From assembly GCA_022821585.1 (NCBI GenBank), contig JAJEDI010000011.1:1-64000 (forward strand): DNA of 64,000 bases, written 5' to 3'. Positions 35,044 through 43,372 of this stretch are shown one piece after another; within the stretch, counting starts at the first letter, position 1, and the number at the start of each line of letters is the position of its first letter. The notes under the pieces are model-generated. The model searched no databases and was not told where the DNA came from. It saw only the letters and a program-made list of their open reading frames with translations. This stretch comes from Caldilineaceae bacterium. GTDB lineage: Bacteria > Chloroflexota > Anaerolineae > Caldilineales > Caldilineaceae. The position numbers and the translations under genes are program-made.

Positions 35044-35252
35044 AGCTGTTGCACAGAGCGTAAAGGCGAGCCCGCATTCATGCGGACAGATTTCTTGAAG
35101 CGGATGTGCTAAATCGACTCCCCCGATGGCAACTCTTGCCCAATATCTCCAAGCTGCGACGATATTGCTCCCCTGCGTATTTCTTGGGTAGCGCTCGTGC
35201 GGTCGAAAACGTTTACAGATTTACATTCCCTAAGAGTGAAAAGGAGAAGTCG

Positions 35253-37025
35253 ATGATGAGAAGGCACATTTCATACTTGCGAGTCGTCGCCCTGTTGTTG
35301 ACGATGGCCCTCTTGCTGGCTGCCTGCCCGGCTGCTGCACCTGCCGGCGGCGAAAGCATGGCTGCTGACGAAGAGATGGCAGAAGAGGAGGCAATGGAGG
35401 AAGAAGGCAAGGTTCTGACCATACTCTACTGGCAGGCCGCCTCTCTGCCCGGTCCGTACCTGTCGGGCGGCACAAAGGACCAGGACGCCGGCGCGATTAC
35501 GCTGGAGCCCCTGGCCAACTACGACCCGAACGGCACCATCGTGCCCAGGCTGGCGGTGGAGATCCCCACCATCGAGAACGGCGGTGTTTCGGAAGATCTG
35601 ATGACCATCACGTGGACGCTCAAGGAAGGGTTGCTCTGGTCGGATGGGAGCAACGTGACCTCCGAGGACGTGGTCTTCACGTGGCAGTACTGCAGCACCG
35701 AGGAGACCGGCTGCACGGCCAGCGAGGCTTTCCTGGGCATCGAGAGTGTCGAAGCGATCGACGATCGAACGATCAGGATCACGTTCGATTCGCCGACCCC
35801 GTATCCATACAACGCTTTTGTCGGCGCCAATACGCCGATCATCAGCAGCGTACAGTTTGCCGACTGTGTGGGTGCGGCTGCGCAGACCTGCAATGAGCAG
35901 AACACTGCGCCCCTGGGCACAGGCCCCTATCGCATCATCGACTTCAAAGTAAACGATGTCGCGGTATACGAAAGAAACCCGCACTACCACGGCGACCCTG
36001 CCTATTTTGACACTGTGATTTTCAAGGGCGGCGGCGATGCCGCATCGGCGGCCCGAGCTGTGCTGGAGACCGGGGAAGCTGACTACGCCTGGAACCTGCA
36101 GGTCGAGCCGGACATTCTGCGTGACATGGAAGCTGCCGGGCTGGGCACCGTGATTTCCGCCTTTGCCGGCTATGTCGAGCGCGTCCTGGTCAATCAGACC
36201 AACCCGCACTCCGATCTGGGCGATGATCGTTCCGAATATATGGGTGGTGACAACCCCCATCCCTTCCTGACTTTCGCTCCGATTCCGCAGGCGATGTCGA
36301 TGGCGATCGATCGCACACTCATTTCCGAACAGCTCTACGGATTTGCCGGTCAGCCAACATGTAACGTGATCCCGGCCCCGCTCCATTACGTATCAGATTC
36401 AAATGACGCCTGCCTGACCCAGGACATTGACGGCGCCAATGCGTTGTTGGACGAAAACGGCGTCCTCGATTCGGACGGTGACGGCATCCGCGAATATAAC
36501 GGCATTCCGCTAAAGATCTCCTACCAGACCTCTACCAATTCGGTACGTCAGAAGACACAGGCCCTTCTGCGCCAGTGGTGGCTCCAGATCGGGATCGAGA
36601 CCGAGTTGATCAACCACGACGCGAGCGTGTTCTTCGGCGGCGATCCCAACAGCCCCGACACCTATCAGAAGTTCTACACGGACCTGCAGATGTACACGAC
36701 CGGTCCTACCATTGACCCGCAGCAGCATCTCTCAAACTGGATCTGCGAACAGATTCCCATGCGGGGCAACTCCTGGGGCGGCGGCAATATCTTCCGCGGC
36801 TGCAACGTGGAATACGACGCGCTCTTCGAACAGCTGACGCAGACCCCGGTCGGCCCAGATCGTGAAGCGCTGGTGAAGCAGTTGAATGATATCAACGTTC
36901 AGAGCTTCTACCAGATTCCGCTGGTCTACCGCGGCGAAGTTTCAGCCCAGCTGAACACTCTCAAGGGTGTTTGGATCAACGGTTGGGACAGCCAGATGTG
37001 GAACGTCGGCGACTGGCATCGCTAA
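35253..37025 (+). CDS. Peptide/nickel-type ABC importer, family 5 solute-binding lipoprotein
   Basis: I start at ATG 35253 with AAGGAGA at 35241-35247; the next ATG at 35256 is equally possible. The 590-residue protein has a lipobox LLLAACPAAAP, a Met/Glu-rich linker, then the SBP5 fold. Visible blocks are ILYWQAASLPGPYLS and WTLKEGLLWSDGSNVTSEDVVFTW, the classical DppA/OppA pattern. Several paired cysteines (for example CSTEETGCTASE) may form disulfides outside the cell. It binds peptides or other small molecules for the two permeases downstream. Confidence 0.9.
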   Translation: MMRRHISYLRVVALLLTMALLLAACPAAAPAGGESMAADEEMAEEEAMEEEGKVLTILYWQAASLPGPYLSGGTKDQDAGAITLEPLANYDPNGTIVPRLAVEIPTIENGGVSEDLMTITWTLKEGLLWSDGSNVTSEDVVFTWQYCSTEETGCTASEAFLGIESVEAIDDRTIRITFDSPTPYPYNAFVGANTPIISSVQFADCVGAAAQTCNEQNTAPLGTGPYRIIDFKVNDVAVYERNPHYHGDPAYFDTVIFKGGGDAASAARAVLETGEADYAWNLQVEPDILRDMEAAGLGTVISAFAGYVERVLVNQTNPHSDLGDDRSEYMGGDNPHPFLTFAPIPQAMSMAIDRTLISEQLYGFAGQPTCNVIPAPLHYVSDSNDACLTQDIDGANALLDENGVLDSDGDGIREYNGIPLKISYQTSTNSVRQKTQALLRQWWLQIGIETELINHDASVFFGGDPNSPDTYQKFYTDLQMYTTGPTIDPQQHLSNWICEQIPMRGNSWGGGNIFRGCNVEYDALFEQLTQTPVGPDREALVKQLNDINVQSFYQIPLVYRGEVSAQLNTLKGVWINGWDSQMWNVGDWHR

Positions 37026-37036
37026 TCTGAATTAGG

Positions 37037-37065
37037 GAGGGAGGAGACGAAAGCTCTCCTCCCTC
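37037..37065 (+). terminator. Hairpin with pyrimidine tract between binding-protein and permease genes
   Basis: GAGGGAGGAGA (37037-37047) pairs perfectly with TCTCCTCCCTC (37055-37065), an 11-bp stem with a 7-base loop, directly followed by TTTCTCTTTCTC. It is probably a leaky terminator that keeps permease transcript below binding-protein transcript. Confidence 0.6.
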
Positions 37066-37090
37066 TTTCTCTTTCTCCCCAATTCACGCC

Positions 37091-38107
37091 GTGGGCCAAT
37101 ATCTCGTTCGGCGCATTCTGACCATTATTCCCACCCTTATCGCGATTAGCTTCGTCATCTTTGCGGTGCTGGATCTCGCGCCTGGAGATCCGACCAGCGC
37201 CCTGCCGGAGACCATTCGTCCCGAAATCCGTCAGCAGATTCGCAAGGCAATGGGGCTGGATGAGCCTTTTCCGGTCAAGTATGGGTTGTGGATGCGCCAG
37301 TTCTTCGTGAATGAACCACTGTCCCTGATCGAGAACGCGTTCGACATTCAGATCGGGGATGGGGAGAAGCGGTTGCGAGTAACCTCTTGGGGAAGTCGCG
37401 GCGTTCCTGTGATGGATATGATCCTGGAGCGCGTACCGCAGACGCTCTGGGTCGTGGGGCTGGCCTATCTGGTCGCGATTGTGATCGCAGTGCCGATCGG
37501 TGTCATCTCTGCAATTCGGCAGTACTCGATCTTCGATCAGGTTGGAACCTTCATATCGCTGATCGGCTATTCGATCCCAACCTTTTTCACCGGCCTCTTG
37601 ATGATTCTGCTATTCAGTGTGAAGCTCAAATGGTTTCCCATGATCTATGACACGAATCTTCAAGTTGTAGATTGGCGCAGTTTTGTCGAGCAGTTGAGGC
37701 AAAGTGCCATGCCGGTGGCAGTGCTCGGCTTTTTCCAGGCGGCGATTCTGGCCCGCTTTACGCGCTCGTCGATGCTCGACAACATTCCGATGGACTATGT
37801 ACGAACGGCGACGGCCAAAGGATTTCGCGAGCGATATGTCGTGATTCGCCACATCTTACGCAACAGCCTGATCCCGGTTGTCACTCTCATTGCGTTGGGC
37901 ATTCCCGCGATTTTCAGCGGCGCAATTATTACTGAACAGATTTTCCGCGTAAACGGCCTGGGAGCGCTCCTTATCGGCGCGATTCAGTTGAACGACATTC
38001 CTTTGGTACAAACGGTCACATTTATCTTCGCCTGCTTGATCGTTGTTTTTAATCTCATTGCCGATGTCATCTACGGCATTCTCGACCCGCGTATCCGGTA
38101 CAGCTAG
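37091..38107 (+). CDS. Peptide-type ABC importer permease, DppB type
   Basis: This protein starts with GTG 37091 and is 338 residues long. It begins MGQYLVRRILTIIPTLIAIS, the standard DppB/OppB start with its first membrane segment. The EAA-type loop is TATAKGFRERYVVIRHILRNSLIPVVT, and the end IYGILDPRIRYS is canonical. The ribosome site is weak, which fits low expression relative to the binding protein. The ATPase subunits DppD/F are not coded in the window. Confidence 0.9.
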   Translation: MGQYLVRRILTIIPTLIAISFVIFAVLDLAPGDPTSALPETIRPEIRQQIRKAMGLDEPFPVKYGLWMRQFFVNEPLSLIENAFDIQIGDGEKRLRVTSWGSRGVPVMDMILERVPQTLWVVGLAYLVAIVIAVPIGVISAIRQYSIFDQVGTFISLIGYSIPTFFTGLLMILLFSVKLKWFPMIYDTNLQVVDWRSFVEQLRQSAMPVAVLGFFQAAILARFTRSSMLDNIPMDYVRTATAKGFRERYVVIRHILRNSLIPVVTLIALGIPAIFSGAIITEQIFRVNGLGALLIGAIQLNDIPLVQTVTFIFACLIVVFNLIADVIYGILDPRIRYS

Positions 38108-38175
38108 AGTGCAGTGGCAATGTGCCACTGGGATTCCAGGCCAGACACCTTCAGTTGCTGGCCGCAGGAGCGAAA

Positions 38176-39123
38176 ATGGCCGTAGGCACGGAAACGGCAT
38201 CTGCTGAGAACCTCGCCTCAGAACTCCCGCAACGCCAGCACCGTACCTTGTGGGGGGATGTATGGCTGCGCTTTCGTCGCCACAATCTGGCAAACGTCGG
38301 TGTGGTCGTGCTCGTTTTGCTGGTGATTGGCGTCCTCGCCGGTCCCCTCATCTACACGGTAGACCCGGAATACAGCTTCATCGTCGATGACATTGATTCG
38401 ATCAACCAGCCTCCTTCGGTGAACTACCCACTGGGAACGGACGACTTGGGACGGGACACACTGGCGCGCAATCTGTTCGGCGGACGCATCTCGCTGGCGG
38501 TAGGCGTCGTCGCCATGTTCGTCTCCATCACCTTTGGCACGATGGTCGGCGTTCTATCCGGTTTCTTCCGCCGGCTGGACAATCCGCTCATGCGCTTCAC
38601 GGACCTGATGCTGGCGTTACCGAGCCTGCCCTTGCTGCTGGTCATCATTATGCTCTTCCGTGATGCGCTTAAGAAACTGTTAGGGCCCGAACTGGGCATT
38701 TTCCTGCTCGTGGTGCTCGTTATCGGCATTTTGGGTTGGATGCCGACGGCCCGTGTCGTGCGTGGATCAGTGTTGTCGATCAAGGAAAAGGAGTTCGTCG
38801 AGGCTGCGGTCAGCGTGGGGACGCGAGAGCCTGTGATCCTGTGGCAGCACATTCTTCCCAACGTTTTGAGCCCGATTATCGTCTCGGCGACGCTGGGGGT
38901 GGCGGCGGCGATTCTGACCGAGTCGGCGCTTTCTTTCCTGGGTCTGGGCTTTCCTTCCAACGTGCCCACTTGGGGACGGCTCCTCTTCGAAAACAAAGAT
39001 TTCATCACCCAGAATCCGTGGCTCGTCATCTGGCCGGGCATGTTCATCTCCCTCACCATTCTCAGCATCAACTTCATCGGCGACGGCCTGCGCGACGCGC
39101 TCGATCCCCGACAGCGCCGGTAA
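38176..39123 (+). CDS. Peptide-type ABC importer permease, DppC type
   Basis: ATG 38176 follows GCAGGAG and gives 315 residues; an in-frame GTG at 38122 lacks a ribosome site. It carries the cytoplasmic N-terminal stretch, then LANVGVVVLVLLVIGV. The DppC periplasmic signature is NYPLGTDDLGRDTLARNLFGGR, and the end reads GDGLRDALDPRQRR. Six membrane segments are visible. It completes a transporter lacking ATPases. The superoxide dismutase protease gene converges on it. Confidence 0.9.
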   Translation: MAVGTETASAENLASELPQRQHRTLWGDVWLRFRRHNLANVGVVVLVLLVIGVLAGPLIYTVDPEYSFIVDDIDSINQPPSVNYPLGTDDLGRDTLARNLFGGRISLAVGVVAMFVSITFGTMVGVLSGFFRRLDNPLMRFTDLMLALPSLPLLLVIIMLFRDALKKLLGPELGIFLLVVLVIGILGWMPTARVVRGSVLSIKEKEFVEAAVSVGTREPVILWQHILPNVLSPIIVSATLGVAAAILTESALSFLGLGFPSNVPTWGRLLFENKDFITQNPWLVIWPGMFISLTILSINFIGDGLRDALDPRQRR

Positions 39124-39184
39124 ATCTCTGGATTGAAAGCAATTTAAGGGCGGCATGCCCCGGGATGGTTATACTCTGCAGACG

Positions 39185-39562
39185 TCAGATCAGGCGGCTG
39201 ACGACCTTGCCCAGCACCAGGTCCATTTCGACCGGCCCAAATGTGCGGCTGTCGGAACCGGCCGCTGCATTGTCGCTGGCAAGAATAAGCAGAGTTCTTG
39301 GGATCCCGCTTTCGGTAGGGCTCTCGATTACGGCTGCCACCCGCTTGACAATTTGAAGCTCGTATTGGCGGGGATGGCGGGCGACGACAATCTCATGCTC
39401 TTGCGGCATTTGATGGCAAAAAGCCTGGGGATCCAGCATAAGCACCGCCCCGGCCGTCAGAGTCGGTGTCATCGAATCCCCCGTCACTCTGAAGAGCCTT
39501 CGGCGGCGAATCAGCCACAGCGCCATCTCCTGCCAGCCACTGCGGGGCACTTCGGCTATCAT
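39185..39562 (-). CDS. sodX: S26 signal-peptidase-like protease for Ni superoxide dismutase maturation
   Basis: I use ATG 39562, giving 125 residues; the longer frame to a TTG at 39574 would start inside the terminator of sodN. The catalytic dyad is S30 in VTGDSMTPTL and K73 in QIVKRV. The typical SDSRTFGPV box follows near the C-terminus. Unlike normal signal peptidases it has no clear membrane anchor. SodX-type proteases trim the N-terminal propeptide of Ni-SOD so that His1 can bind nickel. It lies directly downstream of sodN. Confidence 0.85.
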   Translation of the reverse strand: MIAEVPRSGWQEMALWLIRRRRLFRVTGDSMTPTLTAGAVLMLDPQAFCHQMPQEHEIVVARHPRQYELQIVKRVAAVIESPTESGIPRTLLILASDNAAAGSDSRTFGPVEMDLVLGKVVSRLI

Positions 39563-39574
39563 TTTCTTCCACAA

Positions 39575-39606
39575 AAAGACCGGACCCCTGGCAGAGTCCG
39601 GTCTTT
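39575..39606 (-). terminator. Factor-independent terminator of sodN
   Basis: AAAGACCGGAC (39575-39585) and GTCCGGTCTTT (39596-39606) form a perfect 11-bp stem with a 10-base loop. Read on the minus strand it ends in TTTTT. It falls between sodN and sodX, so the protease would depend on read-through or on its own promoter. Confidence 0.8.
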
Positions 39607-39666
39607 GATTCTCATGTCACGCTGCAATCGGTCTGCGCGCGCAGGCCTGTGGTTAGACGCCTGGGA

Positions 39667-40119
39667 TCAGGTAGCCACGTAGTAGGCTACGTCCCGCCCC
39701 TTAGTGGCCCAGTAGACGTTGTGAATATCCTCGATGGCAGCCATCAGATCGTTGGCGGCATCGACGTCCACACCCTGCTTAACGGCCGAGCAGAGCTTGG
39801 CAGCATTCCAGAATTTTTCATGCAGGTCCGGGTATGCGTCCAGGTGCTCTGGCTTGAAGTAGTCGGTCCAGAGGATAAGCAGTTCCTCCTTGGCCAAGTG
39901 TGCCTGCTGTTCCTTGATGGCAACGAAGCGGCCATAGGTGTTGTGGTCGGCAGAGTCTGCCGGGCCGAGGTCGATGATTTTCTTGGTCATCGACAGAGCC
40001 GCCTCGGCGGCAATGCGTGCGGAGGCCGGGTCGTAGACACCGCAGGGGCCGTCGCAGTGGGCGCTGACGGTTTCAGCAGCGGTCCTGGCGATGAGCTTGG
40101 CAATGGCTTCCTGAAACAT
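39667..40119 (-). CDS. sodN: Nickel superoxide dismutase
   Basis: The ATG at 40119 has AAAGGA at spacing 7. The 150-residue precursor has a 20-residue propeptide ending VSA, then the nickel hook HCDGPCGVYDP (H21, C22, C26). The usual hook reads HCxLPCGVYDP; here the residue before proline is Gly rather than Leu. The rest, through DADHNTYGRF-like DSADHNTYGRF and DIHNVYWATKGRD, is the normal four-helix subunit. It turns superoxide into peroxide and oxygen in the cytoplasm, and needs cleavage by the SodX protease coded next. Confidence 0.92.
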   Translation of the reverse strand: MFQEAIAKLIARTAAETVSAHCDGPCGVYDPASARIAAEAALSMTKKIIDLGPADSADHNTYGRFVAIKEQQAHLAKEELLILWTDYFKPEHLDAYPDLHEKFWNAAKLCSAVKQGVDVDAANDLMAAIEDIHNVYWATKGRDVAYYVAT

Positions 40120-40433
40120 GTGGAATCCTTTCTGTGTTCGTGGAGGTAGGAATTGGTGACTCACCTTGAGTTGGCCTGCAACTCTGGATCTACTTAATTG
40201 TCATGGTTGACCGCAGTGCGTGTCGCACGTTGCCGGCCTCGGAGCATGTCGATAACGAGAACTGCTCAAATCACGGTTCAGACTGTTCTCTATCCTTACA
40301 AGCAAGGAGAGTATACCGAAACCAGAGGAATGAGTCAACAATTTGCTGAATGTTGGCCGCTGAGCGCCATTGGAGATCGCAGCGGCCGCCATCGGTGCAA
40401 CGGGGTTCCATTTGGGGCGAGCGTGGCAGAAGC
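40120..40433. other. Intergenic region upstream of sodN
   Basis: These 314 bases lie between the acetyltransferase stop and the Ni-SOD start. GGCCGCTG (40355-40362) and CAGCGGCC (40380-40387) form an 8-bp arm pair with a 17-base loop just after the acetyltransferase gene; no T-run follows. The promoter of sodN must be here, but I could not fix its boxes. No coding remnant was seen. Confidence 0.4.
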
Positions 40434-41294
40434 TCAGCCCTGACACTCGAAGATGTAGTGCCATTCGTTTTCGATCAGAGTACAGTCCACCACGGCGTAA
40501 CCGGCGGCCAGACAGCTCTCGGCGGCCTGGCGTACAAAGAATCGCCAGTCAAAAAGCAGTGTGCCTCCTGCCCGGCGCAGAGCGTCGACGTTGTCGGGTA
40601 GAGGGAGCGCGTAGGGACGGCCATCCGGGTGAGGCGGAGGCCCTTGGGGCGCGCGCGGGAAGCCGCTGCCCCGGGAATGGGTACGGGCACGTTGCAGAGA
40701 ACCTGTTGACCATTCAGTATGCGGGGGATCGGGACTGAGGGCAGCTCGAACGCGGGGGCTGTCCAGATACCAGTCCACTTGAAAGCGGTCGGTCGGCATG
40801 CCGGCGTTGAGACTGTCCGTCATCTCGCCATAGACGTTGCGGATGTAGGTGGTGCTGGTGCCGCCGAGCCGGCTGAGATTAAGGCGGCCGTTCACTCTCT
40901 GCAGCGGGTCAAAGGTCCACGTCACCCAATCAGTCCAGCCTTGGCGCTGCAACTCCTCCCGTTGGGACAGCTTCAGGCTCAGCCCGATGCCGCGGCCGTG
41001 CCATCCGGGCAGGACACCCATGATATGGCTGCAGAACTTGAGCTTTCGCTCGCCGGCGGCGTCATAACCAAATGCGGGCCAGCCGAAGGAAAAGCCGACC
41101 ATCCCTTCCGTTTTCTCGGCGCCCCGGTCTGCAAAAGCGCCCTGGAGCAGACCGCCGCTCTTGGTCTGCGTGACCAACACATGGATCGACATGGTGTCGC
41201 CGTGTCCGCCGCCCCAGACAAGGTCCTGGACCACCTGTACTCGGCGACAGTCTTCAACTGAAGTAAGGGTTCGGATCTCGATTGAATCGCTCAT
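40434..41294 (-). CDS. Predicted GNAT-superfamily acetyltransferase (COG3375-like)
   Basis: This 286-residue protein begins with a GNAT core. IEIRTLTSVEDCRRVQVVQDLVWG is strand 1 and helix 1, and HIMGVLPGWHGRGIGLSLKL is the acetyl-CoA loop. The later WVTWTFDPLQRVNGRLNLSRLGG and YIRNVYG.M..LNAGMPTDRFQVDW blocks define the long COG3375 type. The acceptor is unknown. Its start is 69 bases after the TrmA-like stop on the same strand. Confidence 0.8.
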   Translation of the reverse strand: MSDSIEIRTLTSVEDCRRVQVVQDLVWGGGHGDTMSIHVLVTQTKSGGLLQGAFADRGAEKTEGMVGFSFGWPAFGYDAAGERKLKFCSHIMGVLPGWHGRGIGLSLKLSQREELQRQGWTDWVTWTFDPLQRVNGRLNLSRLGGTSTTYIRNVYGEMTDSLNAGMPTDRFQVDWYLDSPRVRAALSPDPPHTEWSTGSLQRARTHSRGSGFPRAPQGPPPHPDGRPYALPLPDNVDALRRAGGTLLFDWRFFVRQAAESCLAAGYAVVDCTLIENEWHYIFECQG

Positions 41295-41363
41295 CTGTTA
41301 TTCATCCGGCCTGTTGTTGAAGCAAGTGGCGGTATCCCGCCTCCGTTCAGCGGCTATGTCTGG

Positions 41364-42815
41364 TCACTTCCTGTCAAAGCGAGCGACAAGGGTCACCCCT
41401 GGCTGATGGGGCTGAAGATCGACCGGCTGGACGGCCGTCAGATAATATCCTTCTTCCTGCACGGCTTCGAGCGCCCTGGCCAGTCGCGCAGGCTCTTCGG
41501 TAATGAGGCCACAGCGACGGATGCGCATGCGGGTGAGGAGGGAAAACAACTCCGGATCAATATGGCCTGCAGGCGGCGCGAGCAGGGCGGCGTCAAAATG
41601 GTACTGGCCGCGACGCAGCTTGCGTATTGTAGAGAGCATCTCCCCTTGCCAAGCGTCAGTATTATCAAATCCTTCCAGGTTCGCGCGCAAAGCAGCTGCG
41701 GGCAACTCTGCCTCTTCGACGGCCACGATCGTGGCGATCTGTTCGGACAGGACAACGGCGCGGGCGCCAATACCGGCCCAAAGGTCGAGAAGGTGTTCAA
41801 AGGTTTTCAGTTCGAGTAGATCTGCCGCCACGGCAGCCAGGACTTCATCTGCCAGCAGGTGGTTGTCTCCTACGCCACCGCCAAGGGGGGGATAGGCGGT
41901 GAGTTGATGCCCCGCCACTTGCAGACTGTAACTCCAGTCGCCTACGAGCAGCTCCAGAGAAGGCTCGTTAGCTTCGTGGAGGAAGAAGACGTTTACCGGC
42001 AGGTCCAACTCCAAGTTGGGTGGGTTGTCGTTTTCGCTGTGAAGAATCAGTACGCCCTTGTCCGACTCGCGCAGAGAACCGGCTGAACCTCCTACAGCGA
42101 GCGTCACGCGATGGACGCCAGCGGAGCCGGGATGACGAGTCAGTTCACCATCTTCTTCTTGCTCTTCGCCGCCACTTTCGTCGCGGAATCCTGCGAACAG
42201 TTCGGCCAGTTGTGGGTGGTGGAGAAGGCAGGCGTCGACAACCATCGGCTCTTGGTCGCGGCCGACAAGGGTGAGCAGGTTGGAGCGTGCTAGATCGAAC
42301 TGCATTCGCGTTCGGTAGCTGAAATCAAGCACGGACGGCGCGCCATCGATTGAATCGTCGGCGCGTGCGCCAATGGCGACCACGTCTGCCACCAATTGCT
42401 CGACGATCTGCCGGCTATTCCGGCGAGATTTGCCTGGCCGTGCTTCACGGATGAGGATATTGACGACAATCTCTCTCTTCAGGGATAGCTGGCGTTCGTA
42501 GTCGATGTGTTGCCACTGGCATCCGCCGCAACCGGCCAGCCGCCAATACGGATTCAGGAGCTTACCTCCTGCGGACGCTACGGGATGTCGGGGGCCGAAG
42601 TGGGGACAGGGCGCCTCGACGCGATCGGGGCTGGTTGTTACCACCTTGCGGAGAATGCCGCGGCGCCAGCGCTCAGCTTCTGCGCCCGTTTCGACTTCGA
42701 CAGTTTCTCCTGGGATCGCGTCGGGGACGAAAACAGTCCGGCCATCCTCGTCGCGGCCCACAGCCTCTCCGGTGGCAGCCACATGTGTCAGTTCTATAGT
42801 CTGGATCGAGTTCAT
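41364..42815 (-). CDS. TrmA/RlmD-family protein lacking catalytic residues
   Basis: This 483-residue protein starts with a TRAM domain (GEAVGRDEDGRTVFV). The four Fe-S cysteines of RlmD are all there (C70, C96, C99, C196). The methyltransferase core is damaged: DLFCG reads DLWAG, the catalytic base D in DPxR reads A413 in LLAPPAGH, and the nucleophile in SCNP is E440 in LITEEPARLARAL. RlmD and TrmA make 5-methyluridine in rRNA or tRNA; without the cysteine this protein cannot do so by the known route. It may bind RNA or act as a chaperone or decoy. The reading frame is intact. Confidence 0.82.
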   Translation of the reverse strand: MNSIQTIELTHVAATGEAVGRDEDGRTVFVPDAIPGETVEVETGAEAERWRRGILRKVVTTSPDRVEAPCPHFGPRHPVASAGGKLLNPYWRLAGCGGCQWQHIDYERQLSLKREIVVNILIREARPGKSRRNSRQIVEQLVADVVAIGARADDSIDGAPSVLDFSYRTRMQFDLARSNLLTLVGRDQEPMVVDACLLHHPQLAELFAGFRDESGGEEQEEDGELTRHPGSAGVHRVTLAVGGSAGSLRESDKGVLILHSENDNPPNLELDLPVNVFFLHEANEPSLELLVGDWSYSLQVAGHQLTAYPPLGGGVGDNHLLADEVLAAVAADLLELKTFEHLLDLWAGIGARAVVLSEQIATIVAVEEAELPAAALRANLEGFDNTDAWQGEMLSTIRKLRRGQYHFDAALLAPPAGHIDPELFSLLTRMRIRRCGLITEEPARLARALEAVQEEGYYLTAVQPVDLQPHQPGVTLVARFDRK

Positions 42816-43368
42816 CGCTGAATTCTACCCCTTGACTGAGACTCCTGCCAAGCAGGAGAAGAAAAACGGGGAGAGTACAGGACCTTCAACTACAGACTCT
42901 GTCTTTGCACGGTAATTCATGATGGGGTACAGTGAAAGGTACTTTCCTGTGAGAAGATTGGGCTGGCGCCCCCTGGCCAGACGCGAATTCTCAGCTAGCG
43001 GAATCTGTCAGGAAATCACAGCCTATTGCTTGTTTGCGAATTTGTCACAAAGTATACTGATTGGCATGTCCACGAATGTTGACGTGGACTTTTCTATCGC
43101 CGGGACTCCTGAAGATATTCGCGAGACATCAGAGGGGCATGCCGGCTTACTGAGTTGATGGTAGCTTTTGGTTAGTGGCGACAACCGTTCGCACAATTGT
43201 TGCTCGCCTTGATAGAGACCACACACGGGAATGGATTCTTACTCTGTTTGAAGGGGATTCCGGCGCGCAGCAGTCCCAGGGTGCGCCCGGTGCGGGAAGT
43301 CCTGGAGCTAGTTTGAGCAGCACTTTTTGCCAAGAGGGATCTGCTGGTAGAGGTTTCGGGAGAGTTCG
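42816..43368. other. Intergenic region between TrmA-like and LysM genes
   Basis: These 553 bases lie between divergent genes. They hold a sigma-70-like promoter (43030-43058) pointing to the LysM gene and a possible 65-codon leader frame (43175-43372). The part 42816-43020 shows nothing I can support. Confidence 0.45.
43030..43058 (+). promoter_or_regulatory. Sigma-70-like promoter upstream of the LysM gene
   Basis: TTGTTT (43030-43035), 17-base spacer, TATACT (43053-43058). The -10 has five of six bases, the -35 three of six. It would give a leader of about 300 bases that includes the small frame at 43175. Confidence 0.35.
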
Positions 43369-43372
43369 ATGA
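43175..43372 (+). CDS. Possible 65-residue leader peptide before the LysM gene
   Basis: A GTG start opens MATTVRTIVARLDRDHTREW and the frame ends in a TGA that overlaps the ATG of the LysM gene (ATGA), a layout typical of translational coupling. The second half is rich in Gly, Ser and Ala and matches no family I know. The ribosome site is poor. It may be a regulatory leader or chance. Confidence 0.22.
   Translation: MATTVRTIVARLDRDHTREWILTLFEGDSGAQQSQGAPGAGSPGASLSSTFCQEGSAGRGFGRVR

Noticed and set aside
42919-43158. 79-codon frame before the LysM gene
   Set aside because: It runs through the candidate promoter and has no ribosome site or family match.
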